A DNA stretch of 64,000 bases from Reticulitermes speratus (taxonomy: Eukaryota; Arthropoda; Insecta; Blattodea; Rhinotermitidae): assembly GCA_021186555.1 (NCBI GenBank), contig JAJKFL010000005.1:10567178-10631177 (forward strand), written 5' to 3'. Made by a program: the position numbers and the translations under genes. The notes beneath the pieces are model-generated. The model worked only from the letters and a program-made list of their open reading frames with translations, ran no database searches and had not been told where the DNA came from. Of this stretch, positions 10,046 through 22,094 are shown in pieces; positions within the stretch are counted from its first letter, which is position 1, and each line of letters starts with the position of its first letter.

Positions 10046-10530
10046 GAAACACTCCCCCCCGGAGATCCGAATGGGGGAGTAGTTTACCTCCGGAATGTTT
10101 TGTCTCCAGAGGAAGCATCTCGCATTTGGCATTTGTCTCTGTTTCTGGAAGAGACTATCCAGGAAAAGTAATAATGTGGTAGTTTTTCCATTTGCTTTCC
10201 ACATCGCAGTACAGCAGCCGTTCAGACCACTCTGGTCACGCCTGTTGCTACACGATCATGAACCATCTCGAGCATCATTTGCTCTGTGCTTCATGTCGCT
10301 ACTGATGTCGCTGCTTCCGGCATCAGGGGAGTTTTTATTCGGTTTCCCATCTCCTAGGCATCTCTCTTCGTCTGGTTCCTACCCTTTTGATCTGTCCGGC
10401 TTGGGAGACCCTACTGGTAGCAATGCTACCGCCGGCTTAGCTCTCAGGGTCACTGGAACTCACAAGCCCCTCTACCACGGCAAGGTGAAGATACCAACAA
10501 AGGGGCCGTTAAATATATGGCCTGTTTAAT
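10046..10530 (+). other. Repeat-derived reading frames, family not identified
   Basis: Begins abruptly at the LINE truncation point with a G/C-rich stretch (CCCCCCGGAGATCCGAATGG). A plus-strand frame at 10095-10529 contains SGLGDPTGSNATAGLALRV and GTHKPLYHGKVKIP. I have seen similar readings from arthropod retroelement 3' ends, but I cannot name the family. A host exon is unlikely. Confidence 0.4.
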
Positions 10531-10609
10531 ATCAGCAACATATTTTTCACTAACTGACTAACTAGTTAACCAACCAACCGACCAACTAACACCATGGAGC
10601 AGAGTCCTT

Positions 10610-11060
10610 CTTGAGAAGCTACTAGTTCCTCAGCGAGTCAAGAAATTCCCCACATTTTATGGAACCTGAAGGTCCATTACCGTCTTCACAAGAGCCCAGC
10701 ACCTGCTCCTGTTATGAGCCAGATCAATCCAGTCCACGCCCACAATCCTATTTCATGAAGACCCATTCTGGTATATTATCTTCCCATCTTCCAAGTGGTC
10801 TCTTTCCCTCAGGTTTCCCTACCAAAACCATGTGTGCACCTCTCCTCTCGCCCATACGGCCTACATGCCCCGCTCATCTCCTTCTTTATTTGATCACCCG
10901 ATTAATATTTGGTGAGTACATATCATAAAGTCCCTTATAGTGCAGTCTTCTCCAGTCCCCTGCTACCTAGTACCTCTTATACCCGCAATCTACCTCAGCA
11001 CCCTAATCTCAAACACCCTCAGTCTATGTTTTCCCTAAGTGTAAGAGAGAAACTTACACA
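10610..11060 (-). pseudogene. LINE family 2 3' end, decayed copy
   Basis: The reverse complement matches the 4.1-4.5 kb fragment in patches. GGAACCTGAAGGTCCATTACC, GAGCCAGATCAATCCAGTCC and CCAAGTGGTCTCTTTCCCTCAGG correspond to the NLRVP, DWINLAQ and PEGKRPLG segments. Many small indels and stops make it non-coding. Confidence 0.65.
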
Positions 11061-11134
11061 CACCCCCCCAAAAAAAAAAAAAACAACATACAAAATTATA
11101 GTTCTCTCAATTTGAAAAGTTCTGTAAACGTCCA

Positions 11135-11290
11135 CTTTGACTTTACGTGATCCATAACCCTTGCGTTAATTAAATATATATAATATAATAGTAATACCAA
11201 CAAAATTCATACCAGTGAAACTGTTTTATATACCATAACCTTATACATGTTTCGGCCGCTCATGCGGACATCCTCGGAGAGGCAATACAA
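11135..11290 (-). mobile_element. Penelope-like terminal repeat fragment, degenerate hammerhead
   Basis: Has the tail-like sequence GATCCATAACCCTTGCGTTA at about 11149, close to GATCCATAACCGTGCATTGA next to the 63-kb hairpin, then CCAACAAAATTCATACC as in the other arms. The minus-strand motif at 11236-11282 keeps GGCCGAAACATGTA and a paired stem II (GUCCGC/GCGGCC region), but the core reads CCGAGGA, so U4 is lost, and stem I does not pair. Probably inactive. Confidence 0.5.
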
Positions 11291-11294
11291 AGGA

Positions 11295-13640
11295 CAAAAA
11301 ATTAAAAGATGATGCAGTTATTGAAATGACAGAACCAATTCAAGGTATAAAATGACAATGATAGTATCATAGTTTAAAATACATAAGATAAGGTGTTGCT
11401 CTAAGCATGCGCACTTCGAGGGTAACAGTAAAATATGCATACTGACGAAACACGACGTGTAGATGCAGTTGGATCCAACCAGCACAGGATGGAGTTGAAT
11501 GACGGGCGTTTTGATCACGGTTATGAAATGATTTACATTAACGTTTTGATACATTTTGGTCAGGCACATAACTTAACAGCTTTCAGTAAATCATCCACAA
11601 CGGAACGGGGTTTTTTATTTAGGAATGTGTTTGAACGTGCCAGATGTGTGTTATTTCTGCATATTTGACGCCACAGTGCGCTGAGTTTCCAGGAACGAAC
11701 TTTATCTATCTGCTGCTGTGGTCCTTGAGGGCTGCCCTTTTATATGTATCAAGTATGCTGAAGCAGTGTGGCGACCTGAATTCTATCTCAATGCTAGTGA
11801 GAGGTCTGGTGACAAAGAACTTAACGCATATTAGTAGAGAAATGAAATTCCGTCATTGTTCTACTTCTTCTTCTTAGGATGTAGGACTCTAACTTGAGAC
11901 ATAATGGAGTATGCACTTCAGCTGTGGAGGAACAATTGCAACCAGACGGACTGAGCCACCGACCGACTCTGCTGCTGCTGCAATCTATTGTCTACTTCTT
12001 ACAACATCAATCTTTATTTTTCACTTCACATTTTCTTTTATCCCGTCTCCATTAATCTTGGTTTCTTTTCCCAGTTCCTTTCTCTTATCGCAATTCTAAC
12101 CTTGGATTTTCTTATTGTTATTGGTTTTTCCACTTTGTGCATTTATACATAGTGTTCCTATTTCGCCCTGACCTTCTGGCTGTTATCTGCAGCGCCCGTT
12201 AGCAGTTGATGGCTAACGCTATTGTCTCTGCTTCCGTAGAGACTGCGACAAGTGCTCTGTCGTGGTTTCACCCTTGGTTTTTATCTGCAGTCTGCGCTTT
12301 GACTGTAAAATGAACTTACAGCTCCATGCCCTTACAGCTCAATGTATTGAAACCTGCAGCTAAACTCAAGAGTGGCTACAGGCTCTGGGAGCGCGTTTAT
12401 GTGATTTTTTCCTGTTCCAAAACTCTCCGCTATTTGCGGACCTAACACTCAGTCGATAATAAGCGCGTTATTCACATAACGTTTTCAGGAAACAGGTGCA
12501 GCAGAATGCACCCGCAGCTGATAATAGATACTGCAGCATAAATAACATTTGAACAGGAAATAAAACAGTACAATATTTAAAATTGCTCCTTGCGTGTTAC
12601 GGATTTTGATTTCTTGTACGTGAAGTATCAAGCGGGCGCACGGAACACTGGAATTACTATTGACAATTCTAACGCATATGTCGTTGCTGTAATTCAATTA
12701 AGAATTGTGGTTAAAACCGCATTTTCGAAGACAAATATAAAACTTTGTACACTGCAATTTGTATGTTATATTGCAAACCATTTGAGAGACAGTAAAGTCT
12801 TTATTTTAGATCTAAGGCTTTCGGAAGATACCTGTTATACCGCCTAGTGTACGATAAGTGTTGGCAAGCTTCAGCCTTTGCATGCCTCGTGCCTATAAAG
12901 AGTAAAAACCTGAAATAACAACATTTTTTAAATTCGAGCCGAATTTGTCCTTGCGGGAATGAAAGCGCAGGGAGACGAGGTTGGCGGAAGAATACTGCTG
13001 GGCGATAACACAGACGGCGGGGCGGTCATGCTGCGGCCGATCAGGTTCCAGTATGTTTGAGTTTGGATTTCAACTGGTCCGTTGTATATACAGATGTAGT
13101 TGACCATATGCATACTCTATTCCGACTTACGCAGAATTCGAATTGCGCCTAATCTTCCAGAACGTGACTACTGCGTATTTTGACGAGTGTCTGTAACTGT
13201 AAATTGCTTTTGTAAAAGAGGCTGCAAAACCGCCCGTTGAAGTCAACGAGACATTGAAATAATAGATACACGGAAGATATTACTTCAGGCTACCTGATTC
13301 CAGAGAAAGACATTCTTTACTAAAAGTAAATATAAGTGAATCTTAACTCGGAATTATTTAGAGGGGAAAAGGTTATTTCTCAATGCTTTCTATAATAAAT
13401 AGCGAATTTACCCACCCCTATTTCTGGTAATCGACAGTAATTTATATGAGTTACTAAAGACATGTCTGGGGAGAGTCAGTCTGCAATAAATTCTACACAT
13501 TGCTCTATTAAGCAATTTTGTGCTCTAGAAGAAACAATGATGTTTGTATAATTGCAAACATTATTAACTGTACTGGTGTACAGTTTGAAACTTTCGTAGT
13601 GGACATGCATTACATTCCTAAGTTAAGCAAAGGCATGCGT
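11295..13640. other. No gene recognised
   Basis: Low-complexity and AT-rich stretches with frames of at most 85 codons. I saw no convincing exon, tRNA or shared repeat. Confidence 0.45.
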
Positions 13641-13644
13641 GATA

Positions 13645-13790
13645 TTAGGCTTCCGCCGCGGTATAAATGAGATCTTCGCTGTTCTTGGATGTTACGCAGC
13701 GTAGATTGGCAGTTAGTTATCGACGTTTCGGGACAACGTATGGGTCCCGATCTTCAAGGGTCAAGCAGTCCAAGAAGAAATGCCGGGAAC
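13645..13790. mobile_element. Hairpin element family G, single arm
   Basis: Reads AGGCTTCCGCCGCGG (tail), then GAGATCTTCGCTGTTCTTGG, then GACGTTTCGGGACAACGTAT, GGGTCCCGATCTTCAAGGG and GTCAAGCAGTCCAAGAAGAA. This is one arm of the structure that is a full inverted repeat at 19.6 and 39.0 kb. Confidence 0.7.
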
Positions 13791-13951
13791 ACCTACGTGC
13801 GCAGTTATATAGGGCAGTAACTGGTTCTCAGGGAACGCGACGCTAGCCAATAGGGTTAGTGGAGCGTGGAGGGCAGGAAGGAAGTACAGTTGCCTAGAGG
13901 GTGTTTTGAGGGAAAGCAGCCCAACCACGTGCAGGAAAATGAGACATACAA

Positions 13952-14032
13952 AACGAAAAAAGAAAGAAAAAAGAAAAATGAAAGGGAAAAAGAAGAAAAA
14001 TAAGGAAGAAAAAAGTAAAAAAGAGGAAAGGC
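13952..14032. repeat. Purine (GA/AAG) tract
   Basis: About 80 bp of almost pure purine on the plus strand with irregular GAAA/AGAAA units. Confidence 0.8.
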
Positions 14033-14639
14033 ATTTCGCGATGGAGGTTTAGGCCATACGAGGTATATGCCTTCTTACTACCTAGTGCTGAACGCGTTTG
14101 AAATTAACACGAGGCATGAGCAAAGTGCGCTCAAATATGTCGTGTGATTGAAATCAAGCGGTCATATAAACTTGCATTTCTGTCAGTATGTTTGTAGGTA
14201 CATATGCATATGAAACCTGCGGTTGTGTTGGCTGTCGGTTTCAGGTTACAGCTCCTGTACATGATTTTACTCATTTTGTCTATATGGTTGCTGTAAAGTT
14301 GTCTGTTTTGAAGAGACTGTATCGTTCACATCTTTACAGTTTGATTCATTTAGCAGGATACATATTAATTATACTTCACATAAATTTTTAACATTCACAG
14401 AATGGAAACAAAACGTTGTAACACAAGACTTTTCGCTCTTTCCTGCCATGTATTAAAGGCCTTTCATATACCATGATAGACAGTGGCAGTCAGAGCTATT
14501 GTGACTTTGCAAGCTTGTGTTTTGTGGCCGCAGACCATTAACCTCTCCCCTCATCACCCATATGTTGGCTCTCAAATAAGCAGTCATACAACTTTATAGC
14601 CACTTCTTGTCAGCCACCGTTTAGCCGGACGAGAAATGG

Positions 14640-14785
14640 TTACAGAATACTGTCAACCGCCGAAGAGTGCAATTTGTGGTAGTATATCTACTGTGGCGGC
14701 AAGCAGAGACACTGTGTAATAGGGAATTTCTGTTGACAGAATTTTATGGGCGCTATGTGAGGGTGGCGCTATATTAAATAACACA
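14640..14785. mobile_element. Short MITE family N, copy 1
   Basis: Its right half (AATAGGGAATTTCTGTTGAC then GGGCGCTATGTGAGGGTGGC) matches the element at 19003-19137. The left inverted repeat is weak. Confidence 0.5.
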
Positions 14786-15073
14786 ATTTTGTGTGAACTC
14801 TGACCCCCTATGCATGTCGGTTCTAAGTTGAAAGAGTCGGCTGCTCCTCACATCAATTCGGCCGATCCAGTAGTTTTCTTCTGGGCTGCACTTTCTTGGA
14901 AATTCGCGATAAATGCAAACTAGTCGGGAGATGCACTGCAGTTGCTGACCGACGGCAAACAGATGGCGTTGCTTATCAGAGGCGGCATCGATCATCACTC
15001 CGTCTGATAGAGTTGCCTGCAGTCATGTGGGACAGACGGTGCAGTTCCATAAGCAGCGTGCAAAAAACAGTAA

Positions 15074-15390
15074 TTAGGATCGTCTGTGTAGTCGCGAAAA
15101 GCGCCTATTATCTCCGTCAAATCGGTCCGTCCGTCGGTCCGTCTGTCCACGTGTATCAGCGCGGCACCAACTGGACGGATTTCCATGAAATTTGACACTG
15201 GGTACGTCTATGAAGTTCTGTCAAGAAAATTCAAATTTGGTTAAAATCGGGCAACATATTGGGCACTTTGCATGGAAACCTAAGTACATTTTATTGTTGC
15301 CGGCGATATTATGCCACCATCAAAGCGGGTGAAGTGGTTTCTGGCTGGTAGTATAATCGACGAGGTATAAGTGCGTCGTAGTGTTACGTT
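15074..15390. mobile_element. MITE family M, short subfamily, copy 1
   Basis: Starts TTAGG and contains TCGCGAAAAGCGCCTATTAT, repeated GTCCGTC units, CAACTGGACGGATTTCC and TTGTTGCCGGCGATATTA. About 310 bp; aligns with 52657-52937. A minus-strand frame inside it (start MSNFMEIRPVGAALIHVD) is a by-product of the repeat. Confidence 0.65.
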
Positions 15391-15399
15391 ATATGCACA

Positions 15400-16437
15400 T
15401 GGCATGTCTTTTTTATTTTAGGTGCGGCTTCTTAATCCAATTCGCCATTAACTGAAGATGGTGTAGCGTCAAACGCATGCATGAATTGGGAAGGAAGCGA
15501 AGCAAGCGATCATGTCCAAATGTAGGGCACTGATCATGGGAATATCACTCAGGATAGGCGGCGTCTAGTCCGAGATTCCAAAAAGACGCCTTCCGAATAC
15601 AAGTTACAAACGATACTGACCCAGCAAATGTTTTCGTTATAATACGCCTACAACTGATATATCTTCGAAAGATTCTTTTTTGTTTCGAGGTACAAATTTA
15701 CAGTAAGTGAAACGTTACAAGTGCCGTTTTGCAAAATGTATTCTAAATAAAAAAAAATAAGAGTTGAAATTTTCCGTTGCGTGCTGCATTCATTACACAT
15801 GTGTAATTCCAGTAGTTTTGTGGCTGTTGGCAATACAGTTTATTAACGCAAATGGCATTTATGCTGCTTCACAATTTGCTTAAAGAGTACATTGGACTGT
15901 AATAAGTGCTCAGAAGACCTTGTCGCTTTTCGTCCATTCCACACAAGTGCATGTGTTGTCGTGATTTTCTGCAATTTGACATTGCATAAGCTACTCGCAT
16001 ATTCACAATACACACCCCATTCGGCGGCTCTGTTTAGAGCTATGGCGTTAATGGCTGCCACATTTGATTTTTACAGTGGCGACATTTGTCTATGAAGTGC
16101 TACAAAAACTTCTTTTCTGAGTGACATTATTCACTTGAACAAAAGTTATCTTGGCATTATGGAAACCGAAGATTCATTACGGGAGCAGTTTTTGGAACAT
16201 ATTTCATTGCTACGTTACCTTATGTCCTCACAGCCTTTTTCTGCTGGATTCGTTTTTGACTCGTTCCACCCTACATATGATATATTTTGCTTAGAATCTC
16301 GGATAATACCGGTCTGGGTTAATTTGATGTTTCAAATTATAAATAATGGAAACACTGTCCGTCATATCACAATTGTTTGAACTCCTATTCCTGTCAAGTT
16401 AAAAACGGTATATAGCCTAAATTATAATTACTGTAGC
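15400..16437. other. No gene recognised
   Basis: AT-rich single-copy-looking DNA. Frames of up to 81 codons show no domain. Confidence 0.45.
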
Positions 16438-16863
16438 ATGGGACATGGTTCGTCGACCTAGTGGACTAGTGGTTAGCGTGCTCGCCACTGGACCCAAGGT
16501 TCGCGGGTTCGATCCCGACCGAGGTCGATGGATTTTTAAGGGTGATAAAAATCCGGAGCACCACTTCCTTCGGAGGGGAAGTAAAGTCGTCGGTCCCATG
16601 TCGTAGATTTACGGGCATGAATAAAAATGTTACGTAAGCTAAATTCAAAGCCTCCATTTCTCACCCAAGTCTCCTGACTGCCTGCCAGATGGCTCTAGCG
16701 GACACATCAGGATCGATAGAATAGTAGCGCTGCCAGTTGGCCAGTCACCAACTGCCACGAATGCACACGACTTAGTAACCTCGGAAAGAGGAGGCAAGAG
16801 GAGGCCCTGAGCCCATATAGGGCTGTTGAGCCATGGTTATTATATATATGGGACATGGTTCGT
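16438..16863 (+). mobile_element. SINE family E with perfect 16-bp target-site duplication
   Basis: The body (16454-16847, 394 bp) has a tRNA-like head: a CTAGTGGTTAGCG A-box region and box B GGTTCGATCCC at about 16507-16517. A long unique body and a TTATTATATATAT tail follow. The flanks ATGGGACATGGTTCGT at 16438-16453 and 16848-16863 are identical. The end of the body (GAGGCCCTGAGCCCATATAG GGCTGTTGAGCC, here split) resembles the 3' end of family A, so the two may share a 3' module. Confidence 0.92.
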
Positions 16864-17274
16864 TTAAGTGAAAAACAAAACTAAAGTATGTGGAGTTAAC
16901 TTCGTTTTCGGTTTTTGAATAAGTCGCCCACGTGATCTTTGTCCAGAAAGTTTGGTGATTGTTAAAATATTCTGTTAAATCAATGTGCACTGCACTCCAT
17001 CTCAGTCACTCTTTGTTTCTATTTTCTCAACCTGTGTGAGCTCTTGTTTCAATGGAATGTCTCAGAATGTGTTTGCTCCGTTGGGTCTCTCATTTGCGTT
17101 GTATGCAGGCTACAGTACTCCAGTTCATAAATATATTATGAAGCAGTCGATATGTCATATATATATATATCGCATTATCGTATTATTGTGAGGACGGAGA
17201 ATCGAAATCCTCTTGTAGTTTTTCTCTTCAGAGTTATCACAAGGCAAGTCATGTACGTATAGACGTAATACTGA

Positions 17275-17766
17275 GACGCGTTCGCGTGACCATTGTTGCC
17301 GTGGAAAAGCAATAAGTATTACATATTCTAAGTGTGTGTCTGTAGCCTTAGTTATCCAGCATGCAAAGGGCATGCACCGTATTACACTGTCCCCTGTGGA
17401 CTGTCTGGCTCTACCATATTTCTCCACATTATCTCATAAATGGCACGATTTTATGAAAACGTTATTGAACATAAAATGTGTGTTTTGATTTTGTCTACAA
17501 TTTTTGTCTAAAATATTTCTCATTCTGAGAAGAATTGAGCGAGATATGATCATAAATATACATATGTGTTCCTGTAAAGTACCCGTTATTCCTGTCAAAT
17601 TTTAATAAAACTAGCATTTGCTCGACATACTTTCTAAAAGTACTCATATATCAAATTTTATGAAAATCCGTCCAGTGGGAGCCGAGTTGTTCCATGCGGA
17701 CCGACATACAGACAGACGTGACGAAGCTAATACAGTAGTCGCTTTTCGCAATTTTGCGAACGCGCC
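17275..17766 (+). mobile_element. MITE family M, copy 2
   Basis: Full-length relative of 2546-3034: starts GACGCGTTCGCGTGACC, ends GCGAACGCGCC followed by TAA. Shared internal landmarks are GCAATAAGTATTACATATTC and GTGGGAGCCGAGTTGTTCC. An internal hairpin is formed by GTCGCTTTTCGCAATTTTGC near the right end. Confidence 0.75.
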
Positions 17767-17769
17767 TAA

Positions 17770-18410
17770 AATGATTTAGTGTTATTGTAGATACATCTTT
17801 TTGACCCTCTAGCAATAGTTATGGGTTGATATCATATGGATATCATTCCTTATCCATTATCTGGCTGGATACCAAAGAGGTGTTATATGAAGATTATCCC
17901 TTATCGTCTCTCTCACTGATAACTCTGGCAGCGCTTATGTAGTAATATTTACATACATACTTCCTTTGCTCTGTTCCCGCTGAATTTCCCTGGCAGATCT
18001 TATTATAGTGACACCATACAGACTGATTTTCTCAAGCTCCTTCCCGTTCTGTATTGTTCAGAATTTATGGGGCTCGTGTTTTATAGCGTCCTGTGGGCGT
18101 GGATAAGCTCATTCTGAGTAGGGGCACCAGAAAAGCGACATATAACGTTTCGTCTGGCATTGGAAGTTATCTAGTCTGACTTTGGACTGTCACTAGTAAA
18201 TATAACATTGCGGTTTAACTTTAACGATACAACATTGAATTCAGTTTGACGATCAACAAATGCAGTTAATTGTCGTAGTACACTGTAAGTCTTAAATTAC
18301 AGGGATTAAAGTATTAAAAGTTTAAGGATGATCCGTGATTTAACAAAAAATATCGTGTAGTGTCTTGAGACTACTACGAATGTACTTAGGAATAGAACGG
18401 TAGCGGTAGT
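17770..18410. other. No gene recognised
   Basis: Unassigned AT-rich DNA between a MITE and a LINE fragment. Confidence 0.45.
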
Positions 18411-18411
18411 A

Positions 18412-18990
18412 ATATAATTAATAATAATTCAATTCTGGTTTATTAATGTTCCGAATCAACAGCCAGACGGCCAATTACACAAACAGCACAACATACAGAT
18501 ATAAATAACAACGGACAATAAACAGAACAAAAATAAAACAAACACAACCAAAACAAATAAACAAACAAACAATAACTTGCTTAGATAATTAATAAGAACA
18601 CCTTAAAATAATGTAACAAAGTATCACATCTGACTAAGTGTAACAAATTGCCTACTGAAAACATCCATATGATTACAAATAGAATTTGCCTCAGTTACAC
18701 ACCGGCCGGAGGGACAATTTTTGTAATATGAGCTAACATGAAACAAAGAAAATTCTCGGAGGTTCCGAGTGGGAACTCGTAGAACAATAATGTCCAAGGT
18801 AGATGGACAGGATTTAAAACCTAATAAAACATTAATGACAAAAATTGCATCAAGTTGATATCTTCTGTCATGTAAAGTACGTAAATTAAGTACTTGAAGT
18901 GCATTAGCATAACTATAACCATTGCTATCTCGGGAGAGGAATCGATTATAACATAAAGCTACAAACTTCCTTTGAAATAATAATAATAGC
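18412..18990 (-). pseudogene. Jockey/CR1-type LINE, reverse transcriptase C-terminal end and 3' UTR
   Basis: The minus-strand frame at 18624-19016 holds FQRKFVALCYNRF, YSYANALQVLNLRTLHDRRY, DAIFVINVLLGFKSCPS and LRVPTRNLREFSLF. This is the post-RT C-terminal region seen in many insect non-LTR retrotransposons. It is followed by a T-rich 3' UTR with AATAAACCAGAATTG near 18440 and a short ATTATTAATTA tail. The RT core is absent. The coding homology ends near 18990, almost at the start of a MITE (19003). Clade is provisional. Confidence 0.7.
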
Positions 18991-19002
18991 ACAGCCAAGC
19001 CC

Positions 19003-19137
19003 CGATATAGCGCCACTGTTTGTCACCGCGATTTGTGACGTTATATCGAGTGTGGGGATATTTCGAAATATTATATAATAGGAAATTTCTGTTCATAAAA
19101 TTTTCGCGGGCGCTAAATGAAGGTGGCGGTATGTCGA
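19003..19137. mobile_element. Short MITE family N, copy 2
   Basis: About 135 bp with terminal inverted repeats CGATATAGCGCCAC (left) and CGACATACCGCCAC (right, reverse complement). Shares its right half with 14.7 kb. It abuts the LINE fragment end. Confidence 0.65.
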
Positions 19138-19139
19138 GT

Positions 19140-19618
19140 TTGACTGTAATTCAATTAGTCAGTCAGTTAGTTAGTTACATGCTGACTTAAAGGCTTAGTG
19201 GCTAGTTACGAAAACAGCACAAGTACAAGGAGATAGCAGCATGAACAAACCAAGACAAGAGCAAAGTCAGGACAAAAAGAAAAGGAAAGCATTACGATTA
19301 ATTTAATTACAGGTGACGCGACGTAACAACGTTCATCCTGTTTAGCGTCATTTATAGTAGAGTAACTGTGCATAAACCAAGTTTTAAGCCAAGTTTAACT
19401 TCTTCGTTGTAACACCATCAGCAGCCAACAGTTTCAATTGTCACTCTCCGTTTTGTCCCCGAATAATCCCAAAGACAAGTCTCATGTTCCTGATTGGACG
19501 CGGACTGCGTCAGGATGAACTAGCATCGAACGACAACACCTGCAACATCTTCTCTTAACCATTCTCTTTTCGCATTAAAAAAAGCTTTGCCCGAACTCTT
19601 ACTGCAGTGGAGGGTATG
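19140..19618. other. No gene recognised
   Basis: Unassigned sequence between a MITE and a hairpin element. Confidence 0.4.
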
Positions 19619-19861
19619 GTACAAATATGAGATCTACGCTCTTCTGGGATGTTATGCAGCGTCGAGTGATAATCCTTGACCGATGTTTCGGGACAAACTA
19701 TCGGTCCCATCTTCAAGGGACTAGGCCTTTGAAGATGAGACCGATAGGTTGTCCCGAAATGTCGGTCAAGGATTACCACTCGACGCTGTGTAATATCCTG
19801 GAAGAGCGCAGATCTCATCAACATCACGACGGAAACCTGAAATCATGGATTGTACAAACAT
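19619..19861. mobile_element. Hairpin element family G, complete copy with tail on the right
   Basis: Two inverted arms, about 19626-19716 and 19729-19819, fold around a short loop. Arm landmarks are GAGATCTACGCTCTTCTGGGA, GATGTTTCGGGACAAACTAT and CGGTCCCATCTTCAA. To the right, at 19820-19851, lies a tail that reads, as reverse complement, GATTTCAGGTTTCCGTCGTG. Flanking direct repeats GTACAAATAT (19619-19628) and GTACAAACAT (19852-19861) differ at one base and look like a target duplication. Confidence 0.75.
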
Positions 19862-19864
19862 ATT

Positions 19865-21680
19865 TTCTTGGCCGTATAGCAACATCGTTCCCTAATCATT
19901 CTGTCACTGGACATACCTAGCAGACCTCATGAACTGATAAACTGCCAAATCTTCTTCCTTAGATAGCTGATACTGATACTGATCTTTCCTTAAACCCTTC
20001 ATTTATTGAATTAAAACTTGTTGCGTGAGGTACGTGTAACAGCATACAGGTGATGCAATATAGAATATGAAAGCATCCATATACACTGCTATTTCCTTAT
20101 TTCTCTGCCGCCTGCAAAGATGTATTTATGTGATCCATTTCTGTGTTGATTTCTGTAACGGTCCTGATCTATCCGTTATGTAAAGTTATATCCGATTTTT
20201 TGGTGTGTCTTCTCACAGTCCTTAGTCTATGTGCAGATTCTTTACCAAGCGTGCCAGTAGGAGTTACTTGTAAGAGACTTTGGAAGCATTAAATTTGTAA
20301 AAGGATTTTTACATCACTCTGCCACTTGTTGCCAAGCCAGTGCTATACCTATACTGATGAACGAGGAACAATTAGAAATCCATACTGCTTGTGTTAGATT
20401 AATTTGATTTTTATTGCTTGAAACTTTAGGATGCCAATAACACTGTTTCCAACATGCCTATCCAATTCCTGCAGAATTGTTTGCAGACTTATTCAATCCT
20501 TACACTGAAACCAACCCAATTCAGGTTCCTCGTACATATATAGTTATTCATTAATTGACTATTTAGAGAATGCCCGCGGAGTTATCTCCTTCCGCACTTG
20601 ACGACGCTTCCTTCTCTTTAGCTTATTGAAATTGGCTTATAGCTGTCGTGAATATTTAGATTGAATCCTCTCGGGATTCGATATTAACTGCGCTTCTGCT
20701 ACATGACATTTTATATTAATTTCTGTGTTATGAATAATTCACTTGATCTCCAACCGTTGCGAATTATTTTCAATCCAGAATACTCTGGATTCTCTTAATG
20801 GAGAGACGTAAATGAAAAAAGTTTTCTCCTTCGACTTGGGGATGGAGCCACAATGGCTTGCTCTGGCCTCAAAATGTCCATCCCGTAGTTTGATATGATC
20901 TCTAATATTTGAAGTGCAATGTATTTGTAGCTAGTTCTGGGGGTATTCCTTTTTATTTTATAAAGACGGTTACACCACTCCACTGATCTAAAAATTCTTA
21001 TTCCAGCTGCCTGCCCTGAAGATATAGTTTCGCTGTCGTTCGTGCTTAACTTCTGTACACAGCGTCGGTAAGGCAGTTGCTTTTCGTAAATTCAATTTAT
21101 GTTTGGATAAAATTGTAAATATAATCAACGCCAAACAATGCAAAACTTTAGAATTCATATCAAAGTAATACAGATACTGTGAGATTTAGATTTATTCTTT
21201 GAGAGTTCAACACCTGTTTTAATGAAAAGAAAAAGAAACTCTGATGCTGTTTGCCTTCTATTAGAATTTATAAAGTAATTTGAGGCGCAGGAGAAGGATA
21301 GAGGCAACAGAGATATAACTTACTTGATTTGTAAGTTTCAGCCTAAATGAAAAAACACGTAGATATGTAGTTAATTTTAGCGTCTAAACAGATTGTAAAT
21401 CTATTGAATTACTACGGGAAAGTGTTCGAATTATGCACACCTAAGCATAAAGTGTCATTACCAATCACCGGATTACACGTATAACTACAAGAGGTGCTGC
21501 AGCCATTTTACTCTATTATCCAATAACCACTCCTGATTTTTAACAAAATGCGGACACGAAAAGCGCAAAACACGTGAGTAGTGCAGTTGCGCATAATTTT
21601 CCAACCCATAGGTTATTAGTGTGTGATTTTCAGTGTAATTCTACACACTTACATCAATAATTCCGTCTTGTCAAAATCAT
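19865..21680. other. No gene recognised
   Basis: About 1.8 kb of AT-rich DNA with only short frames. No family shared with other parts of the window was recognised. Confidence 0.45.
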
Positions 21681-21681
21681 A

Positions 21682-21763
21682 TACAGGGTATACACAAAAG
21701 AATGGTGCGGTTTATATGTATATATACATATAAAACGCACCATTCTTTTGTGTATACCCTGTA
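21682..21763. mobile_element. 82-bp snap-back palindrome, mariner-type ends
   Basis: Two nearly perfect inverted copies of TACAGGGTATACACAAAAGA ATGGTGCG (one mismatch) joined by a TATATATA-type centre, flanked by AT-rich sequence. The CAGGGTRT..AAAAGAATGGTGCG ends resemble mariner-like terminal repeats, so this could be a minimal MITE (inference). Confidence 0.7.
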
Positions 21764-21971
21764 TTTATTTAACAGAGCTTCTGGGTCAGAACGGGTTTGA
21801 AGACCGGACCCGATACGTGCCGTTGAAAATATACCACCAGAAAGAAGATCAGTCTATCTGAAAACATGTAATACAGGTTGTATTCACCGTGCATCGTTAT
21901 ATAACTGATTATCATTCACCAACAAATGCACAAAGATAATTTTTTTCACTGATTACTTTATTAAAGGATTT

Positions 21972-22016
21972 CCCCTATACGTATTTCGGCAATCTATATT
22001 GCCATCTTCAGAGGGT
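21972..22016 (-). ncRNA. Hammerhead-ribozyme-like motif 2a (left arm)
   Basis: Reverse complement of the left arm: stem I ACCCU/GGGG, core CUGAAGA, U, stem II GGCAAU/AUUGCC with loop AUAG, GAAA, stem III AUAC/GUAU and A at the cleavage position. One G·U pair in stem I. Confidence 0.65.
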
Positions 22017-22094
22017 AATTTTGGTTTGTACATAGACCAATGTACATGTGTCAATATTGGTTATTATGTACATTAGTCAATGTACAAACCAAAA

